Positions 45,606 through 56,845 are shown, numbered from the stretch's first letter. The stretch: 64,000 nt of DNA from Dactylellina haptotyla (GCA_031310005.1 CM062385.1:2232001-2296000); one strand, 5' to 3'. Numbers and translations: made by a program. Notes: generated by a model from the letters alone, not told the origin.

Positions 45606-47550
45606 ATGGCAGGAGCATCGAAAGTCGCAGGCATCTACTCAGCCGCAACAACACTCTTCCTCTCGACGCTGTTGCTCGCGGGACCCGTCGGATCGCAGCA
45701 GATACCGAACCTCAATGCTACGGCGATAAACTGGCCGTGGAGTAGTGCTTGGTATGTTATCTTTCGGTCGTTCTCTTAACAATCTGACACGAACGTACAT
45801 GTTAATTGTTGAAAACCAGGGAGGGAAACGATGGTCTCTGGGGCACGTTCTTCATCCATGTCGGCACACCATCGCAGATCGTGAGGGTTCTCCCCGCGAT
45901 CAACTGGCAGGAAACCTGGGTCGTCGACTCCGCTGCGTGCGATACTTCCGCCGCTGAAACCTGTAACGACCCCCGTGGAGGCACATTCACGGCAAATGCA
46001 TCAGGCACGTGGAACGACTACGGAACTTTCAAGACCGACTTGTCGAAGGATTTGGGCAAGAACGCCGTTGGCGACTACGGATTGGAAAGGCTCGGCATAA
46101 CAAATGTCGACAGCGGTCCCACTTACTCGAACCAAGTCGTTGTTAGCGTGAACAGCCCGCAGTGGTACCAGGGATTGTTCGGCATGGGCAACCAGCCAAC
46201 CAACTTCTCCGACTTCAATAACCCCCAACCGAGTTTCTTGACCTCGCTGTATAACGCGGGCAAAATCCCAAGTTTGAGCTGGGGTTACCAGGCTGGAGCG
46301 CAATACCGTAAGGACCCTTCACCTTAAGCTGCGGTGTGATAAATATAGTTATATTAACATGGCAAACGATAGGCGGCAAGACGAGTTCTGCATCAGTCGT
46401 ATTTGGGGGCTACGACGACTCCAGATATGTCAATAACGATATCACTTTCACCCAATCGAATGATTTCACCTATCCCTTCCTAGTCGCCCTTTCGTCCCTT
46501 AAGGTGTCCGGCATCTACAACGCTGGCCAAGTCGGTACGGCAGAACTCCTCGACGGGGATTGGCTCAGGGATACCGCCAACCAACTCGTCTCTATAGACT
46601 CCACGACCTCCTACCTCTGGCTCTCCAACGCTACCTGTTCCGTCTTCGAAGCCGCTCTAAACCTTACCTACAACGCAGCCACCCAGCTCTATCTCCTCAC
46701 AGACGACCAGCACAATCAATTACTGGACCTCAATCCCACATTCACATTCACGATCTCCGATTCCGCGCAAAACGACACTTCACTCGAAATCACCCTTCCC
46801 TATAACGCCTTCTCTCTAGAAGCTAGCGGACCCGAACTTCTGGGGAATAACACGAAATCGTGGTACTTCCCTCTCAAGCGTCTGCCCGACGGTGGAAATG
46901 CACGATTAGGAAGAGTTTTCTTACAGGAAGTTTACATCTTCGCGGAATACCACTTCGGGAAATTCAGAGTCTACCAAGCGGACTGGAGCGGACGACCGCA
47001 GAACATCGTCACGCACCTACCCACCCAGATTGTTTCCGGCCCAAAGAAGAGTTCGACCCCCGTTGGCGCCATCGCCGGCGGAGTAGTCGGTGGAGTTGCT
47101 GTTATCGCAGCCATCGCAGGTGGATTATTCTGGAGGAGAAGAAAGCAGCAACAGACGAAACTACCCCCATACGATCCCAACAGCGATCCGAATAACCACA
47201 ACAACGTCCCTGAAATCGACGGCGCGGTCAAGCTGCCCCCTGAGATCGGTGGTGGCGCTGCCGGCGGCGGAGCTAGCGCGTGGGAGAATAAGAGCGCATG
47301 GCAGGCGAACAACGCGAACCAAGGCGTCGTCGCAGTGGACGGTGTTCACGAGATCCACGGACGCGCGACTGAGAAACAATGGAACGAAGCAGACGGCACT
47401 CCGATCACAAGACCGTATGGGGAGAAATACACCCAGCAAGGAAGCGGATCTCAGCAGGGTCAGTTTTACGCCGAACTCAGCGGCGGAGATGTTATCGGCC
47501 CGGCTGCGCAGGAACTGCCGAGCGGCGAGACGATAAGGAAGGATAAATGA
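45606..47550 (+). CDS. Membrane-anchored pepsin-like (A1 family) protein with altered catalytic motifs
   Basis: Three exons (45606-45751, 45820-46307, 46373-47550) give 603 residues. A signal peptide (ATTLFLSTLLLAGPVGS) is followed by a pepsin-type fold: LWGTFFIHVGTPSQ, a first aspartate region WVVD85SAACDT, GLFGMGN, SLSWGYQAG, SVVFGGYDDSRY and a second aspartate region SID287STTSYLWL. Both active-site triplets differ from D-T/S-G: D-S-A and D-S-T. After a Ser/Pro stalk come one transmembrane segment (442-465, Gly/Ala/Val-rich), an RRRKQQQ stop-transfer and a ~130-residue Gly/Asn-rich cytoplasmic tail ending RKDK. The two aspartates are kept but the flap-side Gly residues are lost, so activity is doubtful. 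It could act as a surface receptor or wall protein. Confidence 0.85.
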
Positions 47551-47931
47551 CTATATGGCCGGATACAGGGTGGGGATACGTACGAGCTAGACGAGAGGGG
47601 GAGTTATCGCGATAAATGAGGTCGATAACCCTGTTCGATCATTACTGCATTTTTTCTTATTGGAGAGTTCCTACATTTCGGGTGTACGTGTGTTGATAGC
47701 GAGGAGTTTTGATTCTACTTTTCTTTATACCTTGAAGACTCGATTCAACTGAAGTATGGTTGACATGATGATTATTGCATTTTAATAGCGGATTTTCTTT
47801 GGTTTCTATGTACATCTTCATTACAAATGAATTCCTATTTACATTTTACTCTACCCTCTTCTGGTTCTGTAGCGGTGTGCTCGAGTTACTCTGCTTCCTG
47901 CTGTGCACCCTCCGAAACCTTTTGGAGACAG
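47551..47931. other. Convergent 3' spacer
   Basis: Between the A1-like gene and the convergent amidase. No gene seen. Confidence 0.5.
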
Positions 47932-49960
47932 TTAAATCATATTGACGAATGGTAATCCGATTGTCTTTTTGATAATTGATAGCGCCTCGAGGACCTAATT
48001 CAGAAGCGCAAAGGTTAGCCTATAGATTTCCAAACACTTCAAATACAACAAGAGCTAAGTTCTCGCGGTCTTACCTTCTCGTCTTCGAATCGCTTAGCCA
48101 CCAGCTGCAAACTGATAGGGGCGCCCATGAAAGCATTCACATCCCCTTTATACCCGTTAGCTATCCGAGAATCTGATATAAATTTAAAAAACAACCGAAT
48201 GGCTACTCACAACGCTTCTTGTTATCCTTATCCTGCTCGTTAGTAGGAACGTAATTCCAAACGCCGTTATCTCTCTCGTCGACCTTGCTCACAGGGAACA
48301 CGGCAGCCGGGTACTCGATTAAATTAAACATGCTAGTATAAGACCAATACTTTGATGTTCCATGTTGTGGAGCGACACCTGGTCCGACAGGTGTCAACAA
48401 GACATCGATGCCCGCAGCTCGCCATTGAGTAGAGTAGCTTCTTTTGAAGTCACCGGCACGTCCCTTAAATTCCCAGAGGCCTTGGATATTGAAGCCGGGG
48501 GGTTTTGGTGTCGTGGCCTGGGTGGTGACCCATTCGGTCAGTGGGAGGATGGGTTCTCCGGTCTTTGCTAGTTCTCCGTGAATACCCGTTGCTCCGTCGG
48601 CGAAGTACAATGCTGCCTATCAGATACAATATTTTGATTAGTATTGGGGGGCAATATATAGGCAAGTTCGCGAACAGAGCAGATCAATAAGATCATTACA
48701 CGGATATGAACTTACGATTGTATCCCAGGCTTTCGCGGCACCCTCTTGCACCCACTCAACAATCTCAAACTGATCTCCGTGTTCCTTTAGCTTTGCGACC
48801 ACCTCATTGATAGCACGGGCGACTGGTGGATGAGGCATGACTACGCCGTCCCATCTCATGACTCCGACTCTGATCTTTCGTGGTTTGCCAGAGGCATCGG
48901 TTGGGAAGTGGGTTTCCTTGCGCCACGGGATGGGGAATACGGAGAGATCGTCTACCCAAGGCTCCGCGGCGAGGATGGTAGACATGAAGAGCGAAAGCCC
49001 CTCGAGACTTGTAGATAGAGGACCAAGAGTACCTTCGACACCCTCGGATTCTTGGATCGCGGAAATCATACCGACGGGTATTCTCTTCGGTGTTGGCTTG
49101 AGTCCGTACAATCCTAGTAGAATCTATCTTAGCTCTTTTTTCCTGTTCATCATTACTAGTATTAAGTTGGAAGTATAGTTACCATTATGTCCAGCCGGGA
49201 CTCTGATGCTACCGCCGATATCAGACCCGATACCGATAGAGCTACCTCTGATACCCATCAACGCTCCCTCGCCACCGCTGCTTCCACCACAGGTCAGATT
49301 TCGATTGAAGGGGTTTAGGGTAGTTCCGTAAAGCTGATTCGTGGTCTCAAGTTGCATCAAACTCTGGGGTTCCGTGGTGCGAGCGTGGAAGACAGCGCCA
49401 GCATTGCGCAAGATCTCCACAAGTTTGTTATCTATCGGAGAGATATATCCGACATTGCTAGAGTAGCCGCCGTTAAGATCGAGACCTTTGATGCCGACGT
49501 GCTCTTTCAAAGACACCGGAAGACCGTGGAATGGACCGATGGGTTTCTTGTTTTTGCGGTAGTAGTCGTCGAGGGCTCTTGCTTGCTCGAGGGCTCTTTC
49601 TGGGAGGACCTCTGTAATGCAGTTTACCAGCTTTTGTGCAACACCGGCTCTTCTCAAGAAAGCATTGGTAACCTCGACGGATGTCAACTTGCCGGTAGCC
49701 AGTTGATCGAGGAGCTCAATAGTGGTCATTTCCGTAATGTAGACCTCACGGCGGGTCAACATTGATCTAGCTGTATTCAAGACATCAAGAGGTAGAGTGT
49801 CAGTGTTGACATTGGGAATACGAGGCGATATTCTGGAGATTGAAGCGTCGCGGTATTGTTGACGCTCTGCCGCGATATCTCGCCATGTTGAAGGTTGCGA
49901 ATTTGCAGCAAGGGCTAAAGAGCCTTGCAAGATGACAAGAGAAGAGAAATTGAACCGCAT
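47932..49960 (-). CDS. Secreted amidase (amidase-signature family)
   Basis: Five exons (49960-49183, 49113-48716, 48616-48211, 48145-48075, 47994-47932) give 571 residues, normal for fungal acetamidase-like enzymes. The Ser-cisSer-Lys triad is intact: Lys152 in PVSLKEH, Ser227 in CGGSSGGEG and the nucleophile Ser251 in GSDIGGSIRVPAG. GLKPTPKRIP and the EGTLGPLSTSLEGL segment follow in the usual order, and GAPISLQLVAKRFEDEKVLE closes the fold. An N-terminal signal peptide (FSSLVILQGSLALAANS) suggests secretion, less usual than the cytosolic acetamidases. It would hydrolyse amide bonds to a carboxylate and ammonia. The real substrate is unknown. Confidence 0.92.
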
Positions 49961-51416
49961 TATGGAAGATTAATATTGTTAACTAGGCTATTCCACCCCT
50001 TTGATCAGTACATCGAATAGAGTACTACAGGTGATCAAGCTTTTTATATAACAAATACAGCACACAGACACCGTGCACGTACGCTCATGTGAACGGTATG
50101 AGCTTACTCTGGAACAGCTCTTGAAAAAGGCAAAGCTATCACGGGAGAAGAAGCAGGAGCCGAAAAATAATATAAAAAAGTCATACGATGCAACATTGCA
50201 TTGATAAATGCCCGCTTCCCTGGTAAAGCAACCATCTAGGATGGGGGCTTCCGTCAGATAGAAACACCCATAATAACAGCTTCCATCTATCGCGATCACT
50301 TGTTGCATTGGGTACTTTGGCACCTGCTGTCGCTTTTGGCGAAATATTAGCGTCTAATGTTTCATATCCGGGTGCCTTTTCGGTAGATGTGGAAATGCGA
50401 ATCACGCGGCCGGGATATGTTTTTATAACCTGCCTAGTTGAGGTGTTACAACGAATTCTTCTTCATCCTGAGTTAGACTGATATATTTCGAAGCTGGCCT
50501 TGGACTGAATAGGCCGGTCATGGCTATAATATAATCTATTAAGTACAAGCTATTGATAATAATGTCCGTGGTCGGCTCGTACTTACGGCTATAGTATTTG
50601 CGCTGAAGGAGAATTTTTTTTAGGATTCAGGGATAGAAAGGTGCAGCTTATACGCCATGTCGGCATCATGATTGCCAAAAAAAATTATTACTTTGCTGCC
50701 TGTAGAACTGTACCCAGGGCCTCTACTTTTCATTCCATCCAAGAAAGCTGTCCTCTAAAGATACATATATACGCAGAGGAATATCTATGGATCAGGGTGC
50801 CGAAGTTTTGTTTAAGAGGCTTACAGGTATCGTACAGTAGGCAGAATGTAGATAGTTAGGTAAGGACAAGATGAATTTACATGCAGGGTTTCAACATCGC
50901 CCGAGAACTATAACCCGGTTCTGGTGTCGTTATTTGTTTTTTACTGGAGAAACATTGCGGGAAGAGGACCCTTCTCCTGCAGGTTTTTTGGCAGCAACAC
51001 AGGGCCTCGAGTTGGCGAGAGACTGATTATGCGATATCCGACTGATCATTCGAGAAAATTGCTTAGTATTTTGTCCTGATAGAATTCTATTTATTTTTGA
51101 TTTTCACATTCCCATTTACATTTACCTTTCATAGGCTGCTAGTCTCGACACATTTAGTGCGGCGAACCTCGTGCTGCGCGACCCGCCTTTCCATTGGCGT
51201 GTGCGACAACACAGCTCGTCTCGGTGGTGGGCGAACATGCAGGCCGTGACGCAAGAAACGAGCCGGGCGTCCTATAGCATTATCGCCCATATCATATCAC
51301 AATGATGACATCGTGATATCCCCCTTCACCTACGCCGCTTCGCGCCTCGCCGTCCTGACCAATTGCCGATTGGTAACCCTCTTTCATACCCGAAACCGAC
51401 GGAGCCGCGACGAGAA
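49961..51416. other. 1.5 kb divergent promoter region
   Basis: Space between the amidase and the MBOAT gene. Short frames at 49988-50323 and 50641-50859 are unsupported. The 51.1-51.4 kb part is G/C-richer and continues into the MBOAT gene. Confidence 0.5.
50043..50050 (-). promoter_or_regulatory. TATA box of the amidase
   Basis: TATATAAA on the minus strand, about 83 bases before the amidase ATG at 49960. Confidence 0.45.
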
Positions 51417-53027
51417 ATGGCCCTCTTCCCGCCGTCTGCGGTCGAGCCGTTCGCTCTCTTCCCGGCACGACAAGAAATCCTTTTTTCTCGAACACCAATC
51501 CTCCTCCACGAGGCGCTCCTCCCGCTATTTCTTCTAATCCTCACATTACTGATCTCCCCGTATAAATCGCATATTCGAAATGCCGTCGCGCTGCCGGTGA
51601 TACTCGCGCTTTACATCCGGCTCAGCTATTTATATAGCAGCAGCCATTGGGGTATCGCGTTCTGCGTTGGCGCGTATACGTATTTTGGCTGTCTGCAGGC
51701 GTTCAACCTGTTGGTCGTGAAGGATGTCGGACGGGATGCGGACGTTCGATGGGCGGTGGACGATACCGGGTTTGCCAGGGATGCGAAATACAGTAACGGG
51801 CATACGAATGGAGATATAGCAAGAACAGAAAAATATACGAACGGATATACCAATGGCAATGTCGAGAAGGTGTCTAATGGGAGCACATCTCCGTTGGCGA
51901 ACGGGTCCGCAAACGGAAACGCCAACGGATATACCAACGGCCATGCGAACGGGCAGACTAACGGCACAGCGAATGGCCGTGTAGATGCGAAACCTGGTCT
52001 CGGGCATCCAGAACTATCAAAATACCCGCTATACCAGCGAATCCGCTTCACGGTATCTCTTATCGCATCCTCCCGCGGCGTGGGGTGGAAATTCCAGGTT
52101 CGCCAGATCCGCCCGGCACCAGCACCGTCATCAACGCTTCTCGCATTCCTGAAGACGCACTTCACGCACATTCTGATCACTTATATAATCCTCGACCACT
52201 TCGGCTACCATATCTCGATAGACCCGTACTTCACCAACTCGGACTGCTGGAAGTCCCCGTTTCACACATCACCATTATCACCAGACGACTGGCGGGACCA
52301 GTGTTTACCATCATTCGTACCGCGGACGCCCACTGCGGCGTTTATGTATCACCATATATTCAGGAAACATTTAACGCTTATATCCGTCTACGCTATCCTT
52401 ACTCAATTGTTCAGCATAGCCGCGGTATTATTCACCGTGCCGATACCGATTACCGGGCCCTCGAGTTGGGCGCCGCTGTTCGGACCAGTTTCGAAGGCGA
52501 CAAGTTTACGCGGGTTTTGGACTTCCTGTTGGCATAGTATTTTCAAAAAGGGCTTTTCGTACCCGGGCGAATGGCTGGCGTTTAGGGTTCTGGGACTGGA
52601 TAGACGGAACGTCTGGGCACAGGTTATCGTTGTTCTCGCGGCGTTTATAAATTCCGGCGGGTTACACGGATTGGGATGCTGGACGCAGAATGGGAGGGGG
52701 CTTGCCGCGGCTGGGTTCTTCTTCCTACAACCGTTTGGGTTCCTGGGCGAGGCGGCGGTGTTCAAGCTGCTGAAGGTCGCGAATGTGGATAAGAAGAGCG
52801 GGCTGGGGACTTTCTTGACGACGAGTTGGATGATGGCGTGGGGACTGTGGAGCTGTGATGTATTCTTTTATGATTTCTTGCACGGTGGGGTCGGCGGGAG
52901 CGAACCTGTTGCTTGGAGTGCCTGGAGGTGGTGGGCGGGAGAACAGGCGTACCGATGGGGACCGCCTGGGGAGTGGATGAGGTGGGATACCGAGGGGAGT
53001 TTGTGGGGCTGGGGGGTTAGAGTATAA
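51417..53027 (+). CDS. Wax-synthase-like membrane O-acyltransferase (MBOAT_2 type)
   Basis: Single exon, 536 residues from the ATG at 51417. Several membrane segments (LLHEALLPLFLLILTLLI, ALPVILALYIRL, HWGIAFCVGAYTYFG, HFTHILITYIILDHF, ILTQLFSIAAVLFTV, and others). The acyltransferase landmarks are S-L-R-G-F-W-T-S-C-W-H near 363-373 and the likely catalytic His417 in N-S-G-G-L-H. Fungal members include wax-synthase-like and trichothecene TRI7-type acyltransferases. A cytosolic linker at 127-187 is made of many TNG/ANG tripeptides, encoding an Asn-Gly-rich insert unusual for the family. The gene is G/C-rich relative to its surroundings. Donor and acceptor substrates unknown. Confidence 0.8.
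   Translation: MALFPPSAVEPFALFPARQEILFSRTPILLHEALLPLFLLILTLLISPYKSHIRNAVALPVILALYIRLSYLYSSSHWGIAFCVGAYTYFGCLQAFNLLVVKDVGRDADVRWAVDDTGFARDAKYSNGHTNGDIARTEKYTNGYTNGNVEKVSNGSTSPLANGSANGNANGYTNGHANGQTNGTANGRVDAKPGLGHPELSKYPLYQRIRFTVSLIASSRGVGWKFQVRQIRPAPAPSSTLLAFLKTHFTHILITYIILDHFGYHISIDPYFTNSDCWKSPFHTSPLSPDDWRDQCLPSFVPRTPTAAFMYHHIFRKHLTLISVYAILTQLFSIAAVLFTVPIPITGPSSWAPLFGPVSKATSLRGFWTSCWHSIFKKGFSYPGEWLAFRVLGLDRRNVWAQVIVVLAAFINSGGLHGLGCWTQNGRGLAAAGFFFLQPFGFLGEAAVFKLLKVANVDKKSGLGTFLTTSWMMAWGLWSCDVFFYDFLHGGVGGSEPVAWSAWRWWAGEQAYRWGPPGEWMRWDTEGSLWGWGVRV
51795..51977 (+). repeat. Coding Asn-Gly minisatellite in the MBOAT gene
   Basis: About 14 imperfect copies of a triplet-based unit encoding [TAS]-N-G, with a few spacers. 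In frame throughout. Similar Asn-Gly linkers occur between modules in some fungal enzymes. Confidence 0.7.
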
Positions 53028-53845
53028 CTAATTCCAGGTGGAGTTAGGGTCTCAAAGAAGCATTATAGAACTAAAATATCACGCGAAATTTCTAATATTA
53101 TAATATCGATCTCCAAATACTGACTGATCTACGAGTGCCGAAGGGTTCCGAAGTTTTGATGTAACAATTGGATAGGGTAAAAAAGGTACTCGGTTTCTTG
53201 ACGAATACCATGGTGAATCGAGGACAAATTTACTGGAGTGAGAATCTCCTTAGCATAGTTCACCATGAATGAAACAGCCACATCACAATATTGATATCCA
53301 GTGCAGTGGCTGGAACCTTCCGCGGCGCTCGTTCCTCGATCGCAGGCCTGCATTGATTACGTAGACCCTCCAACCGGTCCTGTCCACTCAAGTTCGTACG
53401 ACATGGGCCCTTGGAGAACGTGTGCGCTCTTTCGACAAACTCTTGTTAGTTTCGGGTATCGCGCTTCGGAGATAATGCCTTGGACCTGCCCAAACGGACC
53501 AGCTGAAAAGCTTGACTTGCTGTCAAGGGCCTTTAAGGGCCCATCCGAACTCCGTGGACAAGGCCAGACCCGGCCCTTAACATGCAACCTGCTAATAATA
53601 TCCTCTCCCACAGCTCGGTCCTTGCGATCCGAGCTGAGCTTTCGAGGAGCGGAGTGGAGGCAAAATGTCGCAACAGCTTCAACACTTGCGACCCCTCTTT
53701 CTCCCTGTTTTGGTGCCATTTTCGCACAGTCTAGCGCATTGTAACTTAGCTGGCTGTCGTATTTAAATATCGTCGTTCCCGCATTTTCAATTGACAGACT
53801 TCTACTTCTCAGACGTCACTTTTTATTATTATTATTTTTGAGAAT
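53028..53845. other. Intergenic stretch before the WW gene
   Basis: Both strands of 53.3-53.75 kb are open but neither has a start, motif or partner exon. The last 90 bases, with a T/A-rich run directly before the ATG, are the 5' leader. Confidence 0.5.
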
Positions 53846-54736
53846 ATGTCATACTCTGCAGACCTGTACGCCCAAGGCTTCGTCGGCCACCCAACCGATC
53901 CGAACGTCGGCCTCCCTCCCGGCTGGATCGCCCGCTGGGACCAAGGCTCCCAACATTGGTTCTACGTCGACACCTCCAGCGGCCGTACGCAATGGGAGCG
54001 CCCGAGTACCTATCAAGCTCCACCGCCACCCCAACAGGGCTATTATTCTGGCGGCGGCGGCGGCAAACCCAGCGACTACGACCACCATTTCGACGAAAAG
54101 GGATATCATAAAAGTACACATCTTCCCAATTCATTCATTTTTTTAAAAATATTTTTATTTGGTCTTTGAAGTTTGTTTTACTAATCGTGGATTTTGACAA
54201 CCGTAGACTGGGAATCCCAACAAGGCAAATACGCGGCCGAAGACCACCACAAAACCCCCTCGACACCACCAAAAGCCCCCAAGAAACACCACAACTGGGG
54301 TGGCTATGCCGCAGCCGGCGCCGGCGCACTCGGTCTCGGTCTCCTCGGTGGCGCGGTTTTAGACCACGAGGGCGAAAAGGTTGCCGGCTGGGCGGGCGAT
54401 GAAGTCGGCAAGGCGGAAGGGAAATGGGACAACCTCGAGTACGACGTGGCAAACGCACCGGAAAACGCAGCGAACTGGGCGGGACAGAAGGTTGGCGATG
54501 TGGGGGGCAAATGGGATAATCTGGAGTCGGACGTTGTTAATGCGCCGGAGAATGCAGCTAATTGGGTGGGTGGAAAGGTTGGGGAGGTGGAGCAGTTCGG
54601 TGATAATGTTGATAATGCCTACGATGAAGGCAGGAATGAGGGGAGGTATGGTGATGATGATGGGAGCAGCAGTTCGAGTAGTGATGATAACGGTGGCGGT
54701 GACTACGATGATGACGGCGGTGACTATGAAGAGTAG
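53846..54736 (+). CDS. WW-domain protein with tandem 29-residue repeats
   Basis: Two exons (53846-54113, 54207-54736) give 265 residues. A WW domain spans about 22-54, with Trp27 and Trp50 spaced 23 apart, the central HWFYVD strand and a closing Pro53, so it should bind Pro-rich ligands. A Pro/Gly linker (PPPPQQGYYSGGGGG) follows. A Gly/Ala hydrophobic segment lies around 120-140 (AAAGAGALGLGLLGGAVL). Two nearly identical 29-residue repeats (161-189 and 190-218, each starting GKWDNLE and holding NAPENAANW) precede an Asp/Ser-rich tail. The repeat resembles amphipathic helix repeats of LEA or stress-type proteins, an inference. The donor GTACAC is non-ideal. Confidence 0.8.
54419..54592 (+). 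repeat. Two-copy 87-base coding tandem repeat
   Basis: Encodes the two 29-residue units of the WW-domain protein. A weaker third unit (WAGDEVGKAE) precedes them. Confidence 0.7.
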
Positions 54737-54798
54737 ATTTTTAATGATTTCACGATATGATCTACAATGCCTAGAATTAGATGGGTGAATATTTCAAT

Positions 54799-55714
54799 TT
54801 ATTTCAACTGCTTGATTACCAAAATCGCAGTGTTAATATTCTGTAGGCCAATGAGGGTGCCATCTTTTTGAATAGGATACACATATAGATTGTTGCATTC
54901 CGCTATACAACACTCTAACTCAAAGGACACGATCAATTTGCAAATCAGGGATGCAAATCCATCATCTTTCAAGTTCAGGTCGGCGTAGGCTAAGAAACAA
55001 GAATCAATACGAATAATACAGTAGTAGTCCCTTATCATCTAACTCACAGTAACCATCATATCGGTAATCAATCTGCCATTCGTAGTTGTCGCCAGGATAG
55101 TATAATCCGGAACTGGATCAGTCGGATTCGGAGTCCAGTCCCGAGTATTCGCAGCCTTCCAAATTCTCCCAGTAACATTGTAGATTGAAGTAACCCCATC
55201 AATGACTTCGGTCGTAACCCAGCTTCCAATTGGCGGGTATTTACGGCGATGTGGGAACGTGCGCGTATGCTGGAACAAGATGAAAGCCCACATAAAGATA
55301 TACGCTGCTGCTATCCAAAAGAGGATCCAACCGCGGCTAAAGTGAAAATAATCTGATTAGCTCCGCCACTGGTCGGTTTTATGCATAGATATATATTGAA
55401 GATAATTACGTGTGACCGACGAAAACTTCCATCCAGCGAAAAGGGCAGGTGATGGGGTTCCCGTTTTTACCACGGTACCATTCGAGCTTTCCATCGGGCA
55501 TCACGCGCTTCTTGGCTTTATAGTGAATTTTAACGGGATGCATCACTCGTCGGCCCATGAGAGGGTGTCGCATCTGTTCATCGTCGGTGTAGATGTCGAT
55601 AGCGCCGACATGCTTTTCGTACGCATGGTCGAGATCGGGGTTTGCCTGGCGTATCTTGCGTCGCCTGTTCCTTGGGGGTTGAACCGACGTAGAATTATCT
55701 CTCTGACGTGGCAT
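54799..55714 (-). CDS. Single-pass membrane protein, unknown
   Basis: Three exons (55714-55410, 55336-55044, 54989-54799) give 262 residues. The N-terminus is basic and polar (RQRDNSTSVQPPRNRRRKIR), with a segment KLEWYRGKNGNPITCPFRWM before a membrane helix (GWILFWIAAAYIFMWAFILF). The C-terminal part appears extracytoplasmic (NVTGRIWKAANTRDWTPNPT, DPVPDYTILATTTNGRL), with two Cys pairs in the last exon (LICKLIVSFELECCIAECN). The junction into exon 3 uses GTTAGA. The stronger GTGAGT 4 bases upstream gives a different frame, so the end is less secure. Converges on the WW gene with 62 bases between. Confidence 0.65.
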
Positions 55715-55963
55715 TGCGAATTTCGAGGCGTTTGATCTGGTTTCCTTTTGTATTTAGTTCTAGATAATTTTGTATCGGTATATCGGGTTGGATGATAGGG
55801 CTTAGAGGTCTGTTCAAAGAGTAGGAGTAATATCCTGTGCAGTTACAAGATGCTGAGCGTTGCCAAATGTTGCCGTCTGTGTATGGTTGGGCAAATAGAG
55901 GTGGTGGTATCCCATCCCACCCGCTATCTAGGGGAGACTTTCCATTCTTCCAAGCTACATGCT

Positions 55964-56161
55964 CTATTTCTTCACCGTTTTGAAAATTTCTACCTCCCTC
56001 ATTGTTTTCTCTCTCATCGGATCTAAATCGCGGTGCTCTCGGACCCATAGGGTTTCATTCCCAAGATTTTCAGGCTTCGCATAGATACCACATTCCTCGC
56101 ACGAAAAGCCGCGATAAAACATCTTGATATCATTCTCACACTGGCATAGTAGACTTTTCAA
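55964..56161 (-). CDS. Possible small Cys-rich ORF
   Basis: A 65-residue frame from an ATG: LLCQCENDIKMFYRGFSCEE has two Cys pairs and is followed by ECGIYAKPENLG and an acidic/basic helix. It overlaps another open frame on the same strand at 55695-56048, and the true exon structure may join the two. Listed because its composition looks coding. Function unknown. Confidence 0.3.
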   Translation of the reverse strand: MKSLLCQCENDIKMFYRGFSCEECGIYAKPENLGNETLWVREHRDLDPMREKTMREVEIFKTVKK

Positions 56162-56419
56162 AGGTTCGGGGGAGGAGTCTAGGAAGTGCTTGCCGCACTT
56201 TTATACTTATAGTATCGGCACATATTATATCGCCAAAATATATATATGCAAGAAGGTTGAAGTATCTAGGACTTTCAAACGATCATTTAGTTGTGAGGAT
56301 GACTCTTGACTTCCAAGCTCCGTGGCCCCTAATTTTTATTTCAAAACAGCTATCCAATTATTATCGTTTCGATATGTGAATCTTATATCGCTTTGGCTTT
56401 TGCGCCACTCCGCTACATT

Positions 56420-56845
56420 TTAATTACTCGAAACAGGATATTCTCTTAGATTTGATCCGATGTAAAGATATGATTCATAACCCTGATTTCGAGGTTGCTC
56501 TAATTCAACCCAATCTTGCATTTCTTCCTCAAAATTTTCATCATCGGACTTGCCAGCTTGCCTGGCAGACGGGGTTTTCGAAGACTCCGGTTTATCTTTT
56601 GATCGGAATTCAGTCATGAGAGCTGGCTTCCTGGTGAATCCGATGTAGAAAATCGAATTAACGATCTTAGACATATTGGAAAGTTTCTTGTTTATGTTAT
56701 TGGTATATTTAGGATATTCATCTATTAGTCCGGCTGCTTCGATCTTGGTCTTCCGCTGCAAAATATTGGTGTAGGACCTAGACCACGAGTAGACTCTAAG
56801 TACCTGCGACAGGTGGATTGCATATTCTGATACCTTTTGATGCAA
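56420..56845 (-). CDS. Hypothetical protein, start uncertain
   Basis: Open frame of 141 codons without a clear ATG at its 5' end. The first internal Met opens a frame reading MSKIVNSIFYIGFTRKPAL, then an acidic segment (DDENFEEEMQDWVELEQP). The real gene may have an upstream exon not found here, or this is a relic. No family recognised. Confidence 0.35.
   Translation of the reverse strand: MHQKVSEYAIHLSQVLRVYSWSRSYTNILQRKTKIEAAGLIDEYPKYTNNINKKLSNMSKIVNSIFYIGFTRKPALMTEFRSKDKPESSKTPSARQAGKSDDENFEEEMQDWVELEQPRNQGYESYLYIGSNLREYPVSSN

Noticed and set aside
44291-45634. Cluster of overlapping open frames on both strands
   Set aside because: Mutually overlapping in several frames, none with recognisable motifs. 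Best seen as promoter sequence.
49352-49765. 137-codon frame on the plus strand inside the amidase
   Set aside because: Shadow of the amidase exon 1.
54304-54788. Alternative frames over the WW-domain gene repeats
   Set aside because: Repeat-driven open frames (Met- and Arg-rich). The phased 29-residue repeat and the WW domain define the real frame.
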